Position numbers and translations under genes: made by a program
The notes under the pieces: generated by a model
The model's input: only the letters and a program-made list of their open reading frames with translations
Database searches by the model: none
Told to the model about the DNA's origin: nothing
DNA from: JASHUC01 sp035523875
Lineage (GTDB): Bacteria > Pseudomonadota > Gammaproteobacteria > Steroidobacterales > Steroidobacteraceae
Direction of reading: 5' to 3'
NCBI GenBank assembly: GCA_035523875.1
Contig: DATKPY010000039.1
Span: 12,169 to 76,168 of the forward strand
DNA: 64,000 nt
In this document: positions 54,711 through 62,486 of the stretch, piece after piece
How the letters are laid out: every line of letters begins with the position of its first letter
Position numbering within the stretch: position 1 is the stretch's first letter

Positions 54711-56603
54711 TCAGACCTGCACTTCGGCCAGATTGCCCTTCTGCTCGAGCCACTCGCGCCGATCGCCCGCGCGCTTCTTCGCGAGCAGCATGTCCATCAG
54801 CTGATCGGTGTTGTCCGTCCCCTCGATGGTGAGCTGAATCAGCCGGCGAGTGCGCGGATCGATCGTCGTCTCGCGCAGCTGCGATGGATTCATCTCCCCC
54901 AGTCCCTTGAAGCGCGTCACGCTCGGGCGGGTGCGCGGGCTTTCCTTCGCGATGCGCTCGATCAGCCGATCGCGCTCGGTCTCATCGAGCGCGTAGAGGA
55001 TCTGCTTGCCCGCATCGATGCGAAAGAGCGGCGGCATCGCAACATGCACGTGACCGTGCGCGACGAGCGGGCGGAAATGCCGCAGAAAGAGCGCGCAGAG
55101 GAGCGTTGCGATGTGCTGACCGTCCGAGTCCGCATCCGCGAGGATGCAGACGCGGTGATAGCGCAGCTGCGACAGATCCATCGAGCCCGGCTCCACGCCG
55201 AGCGCGACGCTGATGTCGTGCACCTCCTGGGAGGCGCCGATCTCCCCGGGCTCGAGCTCCCAGGTGTTCAAGATCTTGCCCCGCAAGGGCATGATCGCCT
55301 GAAAGTCCTTGTCGCGCGCCTGCTTGGCGGAACCGCCCGCCGAGTCCCCCTCCACCAGGAACAGCTCCGAGCGGGCCGGATCCTGCGATGCGCAGTCGGC
55401 GAGCTTTCCCGGGAGCGCCGGACCGGCGGCGATGCGCTTGCGCACGATGCGCTGTGCGGCCTTCAAGCGCTCCTGCGCGTTCGCGATCGCGAACTGGGCG
55501 ATGCGCTCGCCCGCATCGGGATGGCGGTTGAGCCACAGCGACAGCGAATCGCGCACGAAGGATTCGACGAGCGGCGCGGCATCGCGCGAGCCCAGACGCT
55601 CCTTCATCTGGCCTGCGAATTGCGGCTCGTGGATCTTCACCGAGAGCACGAAGTTCGCTTTGTCCCAGACGTCCTCGGGGGTGAGCTTGATGCCACGGGG
55701 AAGGATGTTGCGAATCTCGCAGAACTCGCGCACGGCCTGTGCCACCCCGGCGCGCAGACCGTTCACGTGCGTGCCGCCCTCGGGTGTGGGGATGAGATTG
55801 ACGTAACTCTCCGCAACCGATTTCTCGGCGCCCGGGGCCCAGGCGAGCGCGTAGTCGACGGCGTCGTTGTCGCCCTCGCGCCGGCCGGTGATCGGCTCGC
55901 TCGGCAGCCGCTCGGACTCCTCGAGCTCCTCGATGAGATAGGCGCCGAGATCCCCGGCGTAGAACCACTCGTCCGTCTCTCCGGTCGCCTCGTTCCGGAA
56001 GCGCACCTTCAGGCCCGGGCACAGCACCGCCTTCGCCTTCAGGGTGTGCTTCAACTGCGGGACGGAGAATTTGTCGGTGTCGAAGAACTTCGGGTCGGGC
56101 CAGAAGCGCACCGTGGTGCCGGTGTTGCGCTGGCCGACGCTGCCGACCACCTCGAGCTTCGATGCGACCTTTCCGTCGCGGAAGCCGATGTTGTATTCCT
56201 TGCCGCCGCGCTTGATCCAGCACTCGAGCTTCTTCGACAGCGCGTTCACCACCGAGACGCCGACGCCGTGCAGGCCTCCGGAGAACTTGTAGTTCTTGTC
56301 GGAGAACTTGCCGCCTGCATGCAGGCGCGTGAGGATCAGCTCGACCCCGCTCACCCCCTCCTTCGGATGGATATCGACCGGCATGCCGCGGCCGTCGTCG
56401 GCCACCTCGAGGGAGCCGTCCTTGTGGAGCTCGACGGCGATCTCCCCGCAATGGCCCGCAATCGCCTCATCGACGCTGTTGTCGATGACCTCGTGCGCGA
56501 GATGGTTCGGGCGCGAGGTGTGGGTGTACATCCCCGGCCGGCGCCGCACGGGCTCGAGGCCGCTCAAGACCTCGATGTCGGAAGCGGTATAGGTGGAGCT
56601 CAT
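54711..56603 (-). CDS. parE: DNA topoisomerase IV subunit B
   Basis: ATPase subunit of topoisomerase IV. 630 aa. GHKL motifs: HEVIDNSVDEAIAGHC, VADDGRGMPVDIHPKEG and KFSGGLHGVGVSVVNALS. TOPRIM: SELFLVEGDSAGGSAKQARD and ILADADSDGQHIATLL. The C-terminus has KGLGEMNPSQLRETTIDP. Its length near 630 separates it from the longer GyrB. It is read towards parC. Confidence 0.97.
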   Translation of the reverse strand: MSSTYTASDIEVLSGLEPVRRRPGMYTHTSRPNHLAHEVIDNSVDEAIAGHCGEIAVELHKDGSLEVADDGRGMPVDIHPKEGVSGVELILTRLHAGGKFSDKNYKFSGGLHGVGVSVVNALSKKLECWIKRGGKEYNIGFRDGKVASKLEVVGSVGQRNTGTTVRFWPDPKFFDTDKFSVPQLKHTLKAKAVLCPGLKVRFRNEATGETDEWFYAGDLGAYLIEELEESERLPSEPITGRREGDNDAVDYALAWAPGAEKSVAESYVNLIPTPEGGTHVNGLRAGVAQAVREFCEIRNILPRGIKLTPEDVWDKANFVLSVKIHEPQFAGQMKERLGSRDAAPLVESFVRDSLSLWLNRHPDAGERIAQFAIANAQERLKAAQRIVRKRIAAGPALPGKLADCASQDPARSELFLVEGDSAGGSAKQARDKDFQAIMPLRGKILNTWELEPGEIGASQEVHDISVALGVEPGSMDLSQLRYHRVCILADADSDGQHIATLLCALFLRHFRPLVAHGHVHVAMPPLFRIDAGKQILYALDETERDRLIERIAKESPRTRPSVTRFKGLGEMNPSQLRETTIDPRTRRLIQLTIEGTDNTDQLMDMLLAKKRAGDRREWLEQKGNLAEVQV

Positions 56604-56652
56604 CAGGTATTCGGGCGGGGCGCGGGGCTGCCCAAGTGGGCGGATCTTAACA

Positions 56653-56677
56653 GAATGCGCACCGGAAAGGTGCGTTC
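56653..56677 (-). terminator. Possible hairpin terminator after the DUF3501 gene
   Basis: CGCACC and GGTGCG flank a 5-nt loop and are extended by GAA/TTC with a 2-nt bulge. The hairpin lies 15 nt past the DUF3501 stop and about 50 nt before the parE start. No strong T tract follows on the minus strand, so termination is uncertain. Confidence 0.35.
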
Positions 56678-56691
56678 TCGAGCCCGGAAAA

Positions 56692-57276
56692 TCAAGCTAA
56701 ATCAGAGATTAAGGCGCTTCGAACCGGCTCTGGCACGGGCTGGACCGAGTGGGTGTAGAAAGGGTGCGCGATCCCGACCCCGAGCGCCCCTCCGGACTTG
56801 AGCCCCGCGATCATCGCGGCTGCGAGCTCGAAGCGCAGGAAGTGCACCGAGGAGGTCTTCTCGGCGTTCTCGCGCTCGAGATCCTCATCGGCAACTGCGG
56901 CCACGCGCGAGAACCCCTCGACCTCGACCCAGCAGTCGCGCTCGATGCCTTTGAGCTCCTGGAGCCGCTGCCGCCGTTCCTCCGGGTCGGGAAACTCGAT
57001 GAGCAGCGTCACCTTCCAGTTGCGCCCGTCGGGGATGAGCGGATTGTAGGCCGCGAGCTCTTGCGCGATGCCCTCGGGCTCGAAGATGCGCTCGGCGCGC
57101 AGCATCTCCTGGACCTGATATTGGATCGTGAGGCGATCCTCGAAGCACCAGGTGGTGCTCGGACCCACGGCGAGCTGCCGCCGCTGCTTGTGATCGAGCA
57201 CGCGCGCACGCAGCGCCGTGCGCTCGCGCGCGTACTGCTCGAGAGACAGGAGATCCCCGGGAGCGAGCTTCTGCAT
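56692..57276 (-). CDS. DUF3501 family protein
   Basis: 194 aa from ATG 57276 (MQKLAPGDLLSLEQYARERT). Recognisable family blocks: STTWCFEDRLTIQYQVQEML, NPLIPDGRNWKVTLLIEFPD and KTSSVHFLRFELAAAMIAGL. The biochemical role is unknown. It begins 5 nt after the Fe-S oxidoreductase stop and is the third gene of a module with rubrerythrin, a grouping that recurs in proteobacteria and suggests peroxide or oxygen defence. Confidence 0.88.
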   Translation of the reverse strand: MQKLAPGDLLSLEQYARERTALRARVLDHKQRRQLAVGPSTTWCFEDRLTIQYQVQEMLRAERIFEPEGIAQELAAYNPLIPDGRNWKVTLLIEFPDPEERRQRLQELKGIERDCWVEVEGFSRVAAVADEDLERENAEKTSSVHFLRFELAAAMIAGLKSGGALGVGIAHPFYTHSVQPVPEPVRSALISDLA

Positions 57277-57281
57277 GCGCG

Positions 57282-58658
57282 TCAGATCCCGTAGGCCCTG
57301 CGCAGGAGCTTGAGCGGATGCTCTGGCGCGCGCGGGTGGGCGCCGCCTGCGGCACTGCCCGCCGCATCGATCAGGCTCTCGATCTGGTGGCCGGCCATCG
57401 GACAGTCGCTGCAGTAATGGTCCGCGGCGCCGCTTGCCACACGCTGCGCGACCGGCGTGCCGATGCGCACCGCCGCCGCACGGAACGCGCGCTTCACTCC
57501 GTAAGTGCCGTTGTGTCCCGAGCAGCGCTCGATCACCTCCACGGTGGTGTCGGGCACGAGCTTGAGCACATCGCGTGTCTTCAAGCCGATGTTCTGCACG
57601 CGCAGGTGGCAGGCCACGTGATAGCTCACCTTGCCGAGGGAGCCCTTGAAGTCGGTCCTCAAGAGCCCTGCCCGGTGGCGCAGCATGAGGTACTCGAACG
57701 GATCGAACATGCGCGCGCGGACTGCCTGCACCTGCGCATCCTCGGGGAACATGAGCGGCAGCTCCTGCTTGAACATCAGCACGCACGAGGGTATCGGGGC
57801 GATGAGATCGTAGCCGGCATCGACGAGCGCCTTGAGCTCAGGCAGGTTCGCAGCTTTGAGCTCTGCCACGGTGTCGAGGTCACCGAGCTCGAGCCGCGGC
57901 ATGCCGCAGCAGCGCTCGCGGCCGACGAGCCGCACGGGAATGGAGTTGTGCTCGAAGATCGCGACGAGGTCCTCGGCGAGCTCCGGCTCGTTGCGATTAG
58001 CGTAGCAGGAGGTAAAGAGCGCCACTCGCCCGCGCGTCGTTTCGGTGGGCGTGCCGGCACGCGCGGGGTCGGCGAGCGTGCGGCGCAAGCGCGCACGCGC
58101 TGTGCGCGCGCGATACGGCGGCACGGGTGCATCGCGCGCGACGCCGAGCGTCGCTTCGAGGAGCGCGCGCCCGGCGGTGGTGCGATTGACCGCGTTCACG
58201 ACCTCGGCCACCACCGGGATTCCGGCGATGCGACCGACGGCCTCGGTCGAGGCGAGCAGCCGTTCGCGCAGACCCAAGCCCTCACGCCGGGCGCGGTTCG
58301 CCTTGGCGCGCAGCATCAGGTGCGGGAAGTCGATGTTCCAGGGATGGGGTGGAACATACGGACACTTGGTCATGAAGCACATGTCACAGAGGTAACAGTG
58401 GTCCACGACCTTCCAGTAGGCCTTGTGATCGACCGCCTGCAGCTCTCCCGTCGCCGTCTCGTCGATCGCATCGAAGAGCGTCGGAAACGCATTGCACAGG
58501 CTGAAGCAGCGGCGGCAGCCGTGGCAGATATCGAAGACGCGCTCGAGCTCCTTGAAGAGCTCGGACTCATCGTAGAAGCCGGGGCTGCGCCAATCGATCG
58601 GGTGTCGGGTCGGGGCCTCGAGGCTGCCCTCTCGCCCGCCCTCGAGTGGTGGGCTCAT
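57282..58658 (-). CDS. Heterodisulfide-reductase-related Fe-S oxidoreductase
   Basis: 458-aa soluble protein. Two N-terminal [4Fe-4S] motifs: Cys45-x2-Cys48-x2-Cys51-x3-Cys55 (ICHGCRRCFSLCNAF) and Cys88-x2-Cys91-x2-Cys94-x4-Cys99 (CYLCDMCFMTKCP). The C-terminal half has two CCG-type domains like GlpC/HdrB/HdrD: the first is normal (RERCCGMPRLE), and the second reads CSG (IERCSGHNGTYG), with a terminal CSDCP. The altered second CCG may change or abolish one cluster. GGAGGAA precedes the ATG. It lies between rubrerythrin and DUF3501 and could pass electrons to rubrerythrin; partners are inferred. Confidence 0.9.
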   Translation of the reverse strand: MSPPLEGGREGSLEAPTRHPIDWRSPGFYDESELFKELERVFDICHGCRRCFSLCNAFPTLFDAIDETATGELQAVDHKAYWKVVDHCYLCDMCFMTKCPYVPPHPWNIDFPHLMLRAKANRARREGLGLRERLLASTEAVGRIAGIPVVAEVVNAVNRTTAGRALLEATLGVARDAPVPPYRARTARARLRRTLADPARAGTPTETTRGRVALFTSCYANRNEPELAEDLVAIFEHNSIPVRLVGRERCCGMPRLELGDLDTVAELKAANLPELKALVDAGYDLIAPIPSCVLMFKQELPLMFPEDAQVQAVRARMFDPFEYLMLRHRAGLLRTDFKGSLGKVSYHVACHLRVQNIGLKTRDVLKLVPDTTVEVIERCSGHNGTYGVKRAFRAAAVRIGTPVAQRVASGAADHYCSDCPMAGHQIESLIDAAGSAAGGAHPRAPEHPLKLLRRAYGI

Positions 58659-58731
58659 GCAAATTCCTCCGGCCTCGCCCCTCCTCCTCCGTGAGGACAG
58701 GGCGCCGTGAGCCGGCTCTCGGCGGACGGGC

Positions 58732-59145
58732 TCAGATCCCGTCCAGAGCCTTCTGGAAGCGATTGGCGTGCGAGCGCTCCGCCTTGGCGAGCGTCTCGAA
58801 CCAGTCGGCGATCTCGGTGAAGCCTTCCTGGCGCGCGGCCTTCGCCATGCCCGGGTACATATCGGTGTACTCGTGCGTCTCGCCGGCGATCGCGGCCTTC
58901 AGATTGAGCTTGGTGTCGCCGATCGGGAGCCCCGTCGCCGGGTCGCCGACCTGCTCGAGATACTCGAGGTGCCCATGGGCATGCCCGGTCTCGCCTTCCG
59001 CGGTGGAGCGGAAAACCGCCGACACGTCGTTGTATCCTTCCACGTCCGCCTTGGATGCGAAGTAGAGATACCGCCGGTTGGCTTGCGATTCGCCCGCAAA
59101 CGCGTCCTTCAGATTCTTCTCGGTCTGGCTGCCTTTGAGATTCAC
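58732..59145 (-). CDS. Rubrerythrin (short form without rubredoxin domain)
   Basis: Non-haem diiron protein that reduces hydrogen peroxide in relatives. 137 aa from GTG 59145, with AGGAG 9 nt upstream. Ligand-bearing helices: FAGESQANRRYLYFASKAD, STAEGETGHAHGHLEYL, AAIAGETHEYTDMYPGMA and LAKAERSHANRFQKA. No C-terminal CxxC rubredoxin domain is present, so an external donor is needed; the adjacent Fe-S protein is a candidate. A perfect palindrome lies 28 nt upstream of the start. Confidence 0.94.
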   Translation of the reverse strand: MNLKGSQTEKNLKDAFAGESQANRRYLYFASKADVEGYNDVSAVFRSTAEGETGHAHGHLEYLEQVGDPATGLPIGDTKLNLKAAIAGETHEYTDMYPGMAKAARQEGFTEIADWFETLAKAERSHANRFQKALDGI

Positions 59146-59173
59146 GACGCTTTACTCCTGAGGTGCAAGACGA

Positions 59174-59190
59174 ATTAGACTGTGTCTAAT
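59174..59190. promoter_or_regulatory. Palindromic operator candidate upstream of rubrerythrin
   Basis: ATTAGAC-TGT-GTCTAAT is a perfect 7-bp inverted repeat with a 3-nt centre, in the gap between divergent rubrerythrin and xseB. Symmetry and AT-rich arms suit a dimeric repressor site. It resembles Fur-superfamily (Irr/PerR-like) boxes only loosely. Its distance to the rubrerythrin start fits overlap with the promoter; the regulator is unknown. Confidence 0.6.
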
Positions 59191-59244
59191 CGGTGAGCGA
59201 CTCTATGCGTTTAAGCTCCGAGCGTCAACCCGCGTCAAGCCGCG

Positions 59245-59272
59245 TTGACCCGGTTTCCGGACAGTGTATGGT
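59245..59272 (+). promoter_or_regulatory. Sigma-70 promoter of the xseB-dxs-folE2 operon
   Basis: TTGACC (59245-59250), a 16-bp spacer, then TATGGT (59267-59272). A start point near 59279 leaves a short leader with GAGGAG (59288-59293) before TTG 59301. The in-frame ATG at 59268 lies within the -10 box and so should not be translated from this promoter. Confidence 0.65.
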
Positions 59273-59300
59273 GGCTCGGCGGATCGCGAGGAGCCCGGAG

Positions 59301-59618
59301 TTGCAGGTGGAGCCCACGGCCAAGCCCCCCGAGTTCGAGCAGGCGCTGGAGGAGCTCGAGCAGCTGGTGGAGCGGCTCGAGCGGGGCGACCTGCCGCTGG
59401 AGGACGCGCTCAAGAGCTTCGAGCGGGGTGTCGAGCTCACGCGGCACTGTCAGGGTGCGCTGCGAGCCGCGCAGGCACGCGTGGAGCTGCTCCTGCAGCG
59501 CAACGGCCAGGCTCAGGCCGTGCCGTTCGCCGCCGCGGAAGAGGAGTCGGCCGCCGAGAGCTCCGCCGCCACCGACACGACGAGCACGCCGCCTGCCGGC
59601 CAGTTGCAACGCCCATAG
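59301..59618 (+). CDS. xseB: Exodeoxyribonuclease VII small subunit
   Basis: Small subunit of exonuclease VII. 105 aa from TTG 59301, chosen for the GAGGAG 7 nt upstream and the promoter that overlaps the earlier ATG at 59268. The family core is FEQALEELEQLVERLERGDL and LEDALKSFERGVELTRHCQ. A Ser/Ala/Thr-rich tail of about 30 residues extends beyond the usual 80-aa length. It is directly followed by a dxs copy; the usual middle gene ispA is missing here and lies at 39775-40719. Confidence 0.9.
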   Translation: MQVEPTAKPPEFEQALEELEQLVERLERGDLPLEDALKSFERGVELTRHCQGALRAAQARVELLLQRNGQAQAVPFAAAEEESAAESSAATDTTSTPPAGQLQRP

Positions 59619-59625
59619 AGAGTCC

Positions 59626-61647
59626 ATGCCCAAGATCGAAGCCGTGACCGCGCCCGAGCGCGACTATCCCCTGCTCGCCACGATCGGCTCGCCCGCAGAT
59701 CTGCGCGCGCTGCCCCCGAGCAAGCTCCCGGCGCTCGCGAGCGAGCTCAGGGAATTTCTCATCCACACCGTGAGCACCCGCGGCGGTCACTTCGCGGCCG
59801 GTCTCGGCACCGTCGAGCTCACGATCGCTCTGCATTACGTGTTCGACACGCCGAGAGACCAGCTCGTGTGGGATGTGGGACACCAGGCTTACCCGCACAA
59901 GGTGCTGACCGGACGGCGCGGTGCGCTTCACACCGTCAAGCAGAGCGGGGGGCTCGCGCCGTTCCCCACGCGCGGCGAGAGCGAGTACGACGCCTTCGGC
60001 GTCGGGCACTCGAGCACCTCGGTGAGCGCCGCGCTCGGGATGGCGGTCGCCGCCGCGCGGCTCGGAGAGAAGCGCCGTGCGGTCGCAGTGATCGGCGACG
60101 GCGCGATGAGCGCGGGCATGGCCTTCGAGGCCTTGAACCATGCCGGCTCGCTCGACATCGACCTCACGGTGATCTTGAACGACAACGACATGTCGATCTC
60201 GGAGAACGTGGGCGCGCTCTCCAACTACTTCGCGCGCGTGCTTTCGGGGCGTTTCTACGCCCAGTTGCGCGAGGGGAGCAAGAAGGTGCTGCGCCCGATG
60301 CCCACGGTCTGGGAGCTCGCGCGGCGCTCCGAGGAGCACATGAAGGGCATGGTGCTCCCGGGAACGATGTTCGAGGAGATGGGGTTCAACTACATCGGCC
60401 CGATCGATGGTCACGACGTGAAGGCGCTCGTGAGCACGCTCAGGAACATCAAGAAGCTGAAGGGTCCGCAGTTCCTGCACGTCGCCACGCGCAAGGGCAA
60501 GGGCTACGCGCCCGCCGAGGCCGATCCGATCAAGTGGCACGGACCCGGCCCGTTCGACCCGCAAACCGGCACGATCTTCAAGGAGAAGGCGACCGGACCC
60601 TCCTACACGCAGGTGTTCGGCGCGTGGCTGTGCGAGATGGCCGAGCGCGATCCGCGCATCGTGGGCATCACCCCCGCGATGCGCGAGGGCTCGGGGCTGG
60701 TGGAGTTCTCCAAGCGCTTTCCGGACCGCTACTTCGACGTGGCCATCGCCGAGCAGCACGCGGTCACCTTCGCCGCGGGGCTCGCGGTCGCAGGCGTAAG
60801 ACCCGTGGTCGCGATCTACTCGACGTTCCTGCAGCGCGCCTACGACCAGCTGATCCACGATGTGGCACTGCAGAATCTGCCGGTGACCTTCGCGATCGAC
60901 CGCGCGGGCCTCGTCGGCAGCGACGGCGCGACGCATCAGGGAAGCTTCGATCTCACCTATCTGCGCTGCGTGCCGAACATGGTGGTCATGGCGCCGGCCG
61001 ACGAGAACGAGTGCCGGCAGATGCTCTACACCGCCGCTCGCTACCCGGGTCCGGCCGCCGTGCGCTATCCGCGTGGGACCGGTCCGGGCGTGCCGGTCGT
61101 GCCCGAGATGAGCGCGCTGCCGATCGGCAAGGCCGAGCTCAGGCGCACGGGCCAGAGCGGACTCGCGCTGCTCGCGTTCGGCACTCTGGTCGAGCCGGCG
61201 GCGCGCATCGCCGAGCGGCTCGATGCGACGCTCGTCAACATGCGCTTCGTCAAGCCCCTCGACGAGGAGCTGATTCTCGAGGTGGCGGCCAGGCACCGGG
61301 CGATCGTGACACTCGAGGAGAACGTGGTCGCCGGCGGCGCCGGCTCCGCCGTCGGCGAATTGCTCGCCGCGGAGGACCTGCGCCTGCCGCTGCTCATCCT
61401 GGGACTCCCCGACCGCTTCATCGAGCACGGTTCGCGCGAGGACTGCCTCAAAGCCGCGGGGCTCGACGCCGCGAGCCTCGCGAGCGCAGTCGAGCACTGG
61501 TGGAGCCTGCAGCAGAGCGGGGTGCGCGCGAGCGAGCCGCGCGCGAGCGAGGAGCCGCGCGAGCTTCCGGCGAGCCTTACCCGCATCGCGACGGGTACCG
61601 GTCCGGGGCGCACCGGACGGAGCGGTGCGCGCGGAAGCGACTCTTGA
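59626..61647 (+). CDS. dxs: 1-deoxy-D-xylulose-5-phosphate synthase, copy 2 (xseB operon)
   Basis: Second complete Dxs in the window; same reaction as copy 1. 673 aa. All catalytic blocks are present: STRGGHFAAGLGTVELTIAL, IGDGAMSAGMAFEALNHAGS, NDNDMSIS and DVAIAEQHAVTFAAGLA. After the last conserved Trp pair (EHWWSLQQSG), a tail of about 45 residues follows, rich in Arg, Ser, Glu and Gly with an imperfect RASEPRASEEPRE repeat; copy 1 lacks it. It is 7 nt after xseB and overlaps folE2 as TTGA. It probably serves general isoprenoid supply, with copy 1 for hopanoids; this division is inferred. Confidence 0.96.
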   Translation: MPKIEAVTAPERDYPLLATIGSPADLRALPPSKLPALASELREFLIHTVSTRGGHFAAGLGTVELTIALHYVFDTPRDQLVWDVGHQAYPHKVLTGRRGALHTVKQSGGLAPFPTRGESEYDAFGVGHSSTSVSAALGMAVAAARLGEKRRAVAVIGDGAMSAGMAFEALNHAGSLDIDLTVILNDNDMSISENVGALSNYFARVLSGRFYAQLREGSKKVLRPMPTVWELARRSEEHMKGMVLPGTMFEEMGFNYIGPIDGHDVKALVSTLRNIKKLKGPQFLHVATRKGKGYAPAEADPIKWHGPGPFDPQTGTIFKEKATGPSYTQVFGAWLCEMAERDPRIVGITPAMREGSGLVEFSKRFPDRYFDVAIAEQHAVTFAAGLAVAGVRPVVAIYSTFLQRAYDQLIHDVALQNLPVTFAIDRAGLVGSDGATHQGSFDLTYLRCVPNMVVMAPADENECRQMLYTAARYPGPAAVRYPRGTGPGVPVVPEMSALPIGKAELRRTGQSGLALLAFGTLVEPAARIAERLDATLVNMRFVKPLDEELILEVAARHRAIVTLEENVVAGGAGSAVGELLAAEDLRLPLLILGLPDRFIEHGSREDCLKAAGLDAASLASAVEHWWSLQQSGVRASEPRASEEPRELPASLTRIATGTGPGRTGRSGARGSDS

Positions 61648-62486
61648 CGGCAGCCCCCGTGAACCTCGCCGCGAGCGCAGCCCACGAGGCCGCGATCGAG
61701 GACGTCCAGGGACGCGCAGACCTGCGACGCATTCCGATCAACCGCGTGGGAATCAAGGACGTGAGCCACCCGGTGCGCGTGAAGGATCGCGGCGGCGGTG
61801 AGCAGCACACGATCGCGACTTTCAACATGTACGTGAACCTGCCGCACGATTTCAAGGGCACCCACATGTCGCGCTTCGTCGAGATCCTCCATCAGCACGA
61901 GCGGGAGATCTCGGTCGACTCGTTCCGGACCATGCTCGCGGAGATGACCGAGCGGCTCGAAGCGGACGCCGGGCACATCGAGATGAGCTTTCCGTTCTTC
62001 GTGATGAAGCGTGCGCCCGTCTCGGGCGTCGAGAGCCTGATGGACTACCGTGCGACCCTCATCGGGGAGCGGCGCGACGGACGTACCGAGATGTGGATCC
62101 GCGTGGTCGTGCCGGTGACGAGCCTCTGCCCGTGCTCGAAGGAGATCTCGGCGCACGGTGCGCACAATCAGCGCTCGCACGTGACGATCTGCGTGCGCGC
62201 CGCGCGGCACATCTGGATCGAGGAGTTGATCGAGGTCGCCGAGTCACAGGCCTCGTGCGAGCTCTACGGGATCTTGAAGCGTGCCGACGAGAAATATGTG
62301 ACCGAGCGCGCCTACGAGAACCCGAAGTTCGTCGAGGACATCGTGCGCGATGTGGCCGTGCGGCTCAACGAGGACGCGCGCGTCGCGGCATACGTGGTCG
62401 AGGCGGAGAACTTCGAATCGATCCACAACCACTCCGCCTACGCCCTCATCGAGCGCGACAAAGAGGCCGGCTCGCCTGAGCGCTAG
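61644..62486 (+). CDS. folE2: GTP cyclohydrolase FolE2 (type IB)
   Basis: Converts GTP to dihydroneopterin triphosphate at the entry of folate synthesis. It is the alternative family that can replace zinc-dependent FolE. 280 aa. TTG 61644 overlaps the dxs stop; GTG 61659 is an alternative. Family blocks: RRIPINRVGIKDVSHPVRV, TFNMYVNLPHDFKGTHMSRF, VPVTSLCPCSKEISAHGAHN (active-site Cys) and FVEDIVRDVAVRLNEDARV. Its last 4 nt overlap the convergent kinase gene. Confidence 0.95.
   Translation: MTAAPVNLAASAAHEAAIEDVQGRADLRRIPINRVGIKDVSHPVRVKDRGGGEQHTIATFNMYVNLPHDFKGTHMSRFVEILHQHEREISVDSFRTMLAEMTERLEADAGHIEMSFPFFVMKRAPVSGVESLMDYRATLIGERRDGRTEMWIRVVVPVTSLCPCSKEISAHGAHNQRSHVTICVRAARHIWIEELIEVAESQASCELYGILKRADEKYVTERAYENPKFVEDIVRDVAVRLNEDARVAAYVVEAENFESIHNHSAYALIERDKEAGSPER

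Noticed and set aside
59193..59300. Longer xseB starting at 59193 or at ATG 59268
   Set aside because: The region contains a TTGACC/TATGGT promoter whose -10 covers the ATG at 59268. The TTG at 59301 has a strong GAGGAG at good spacing.
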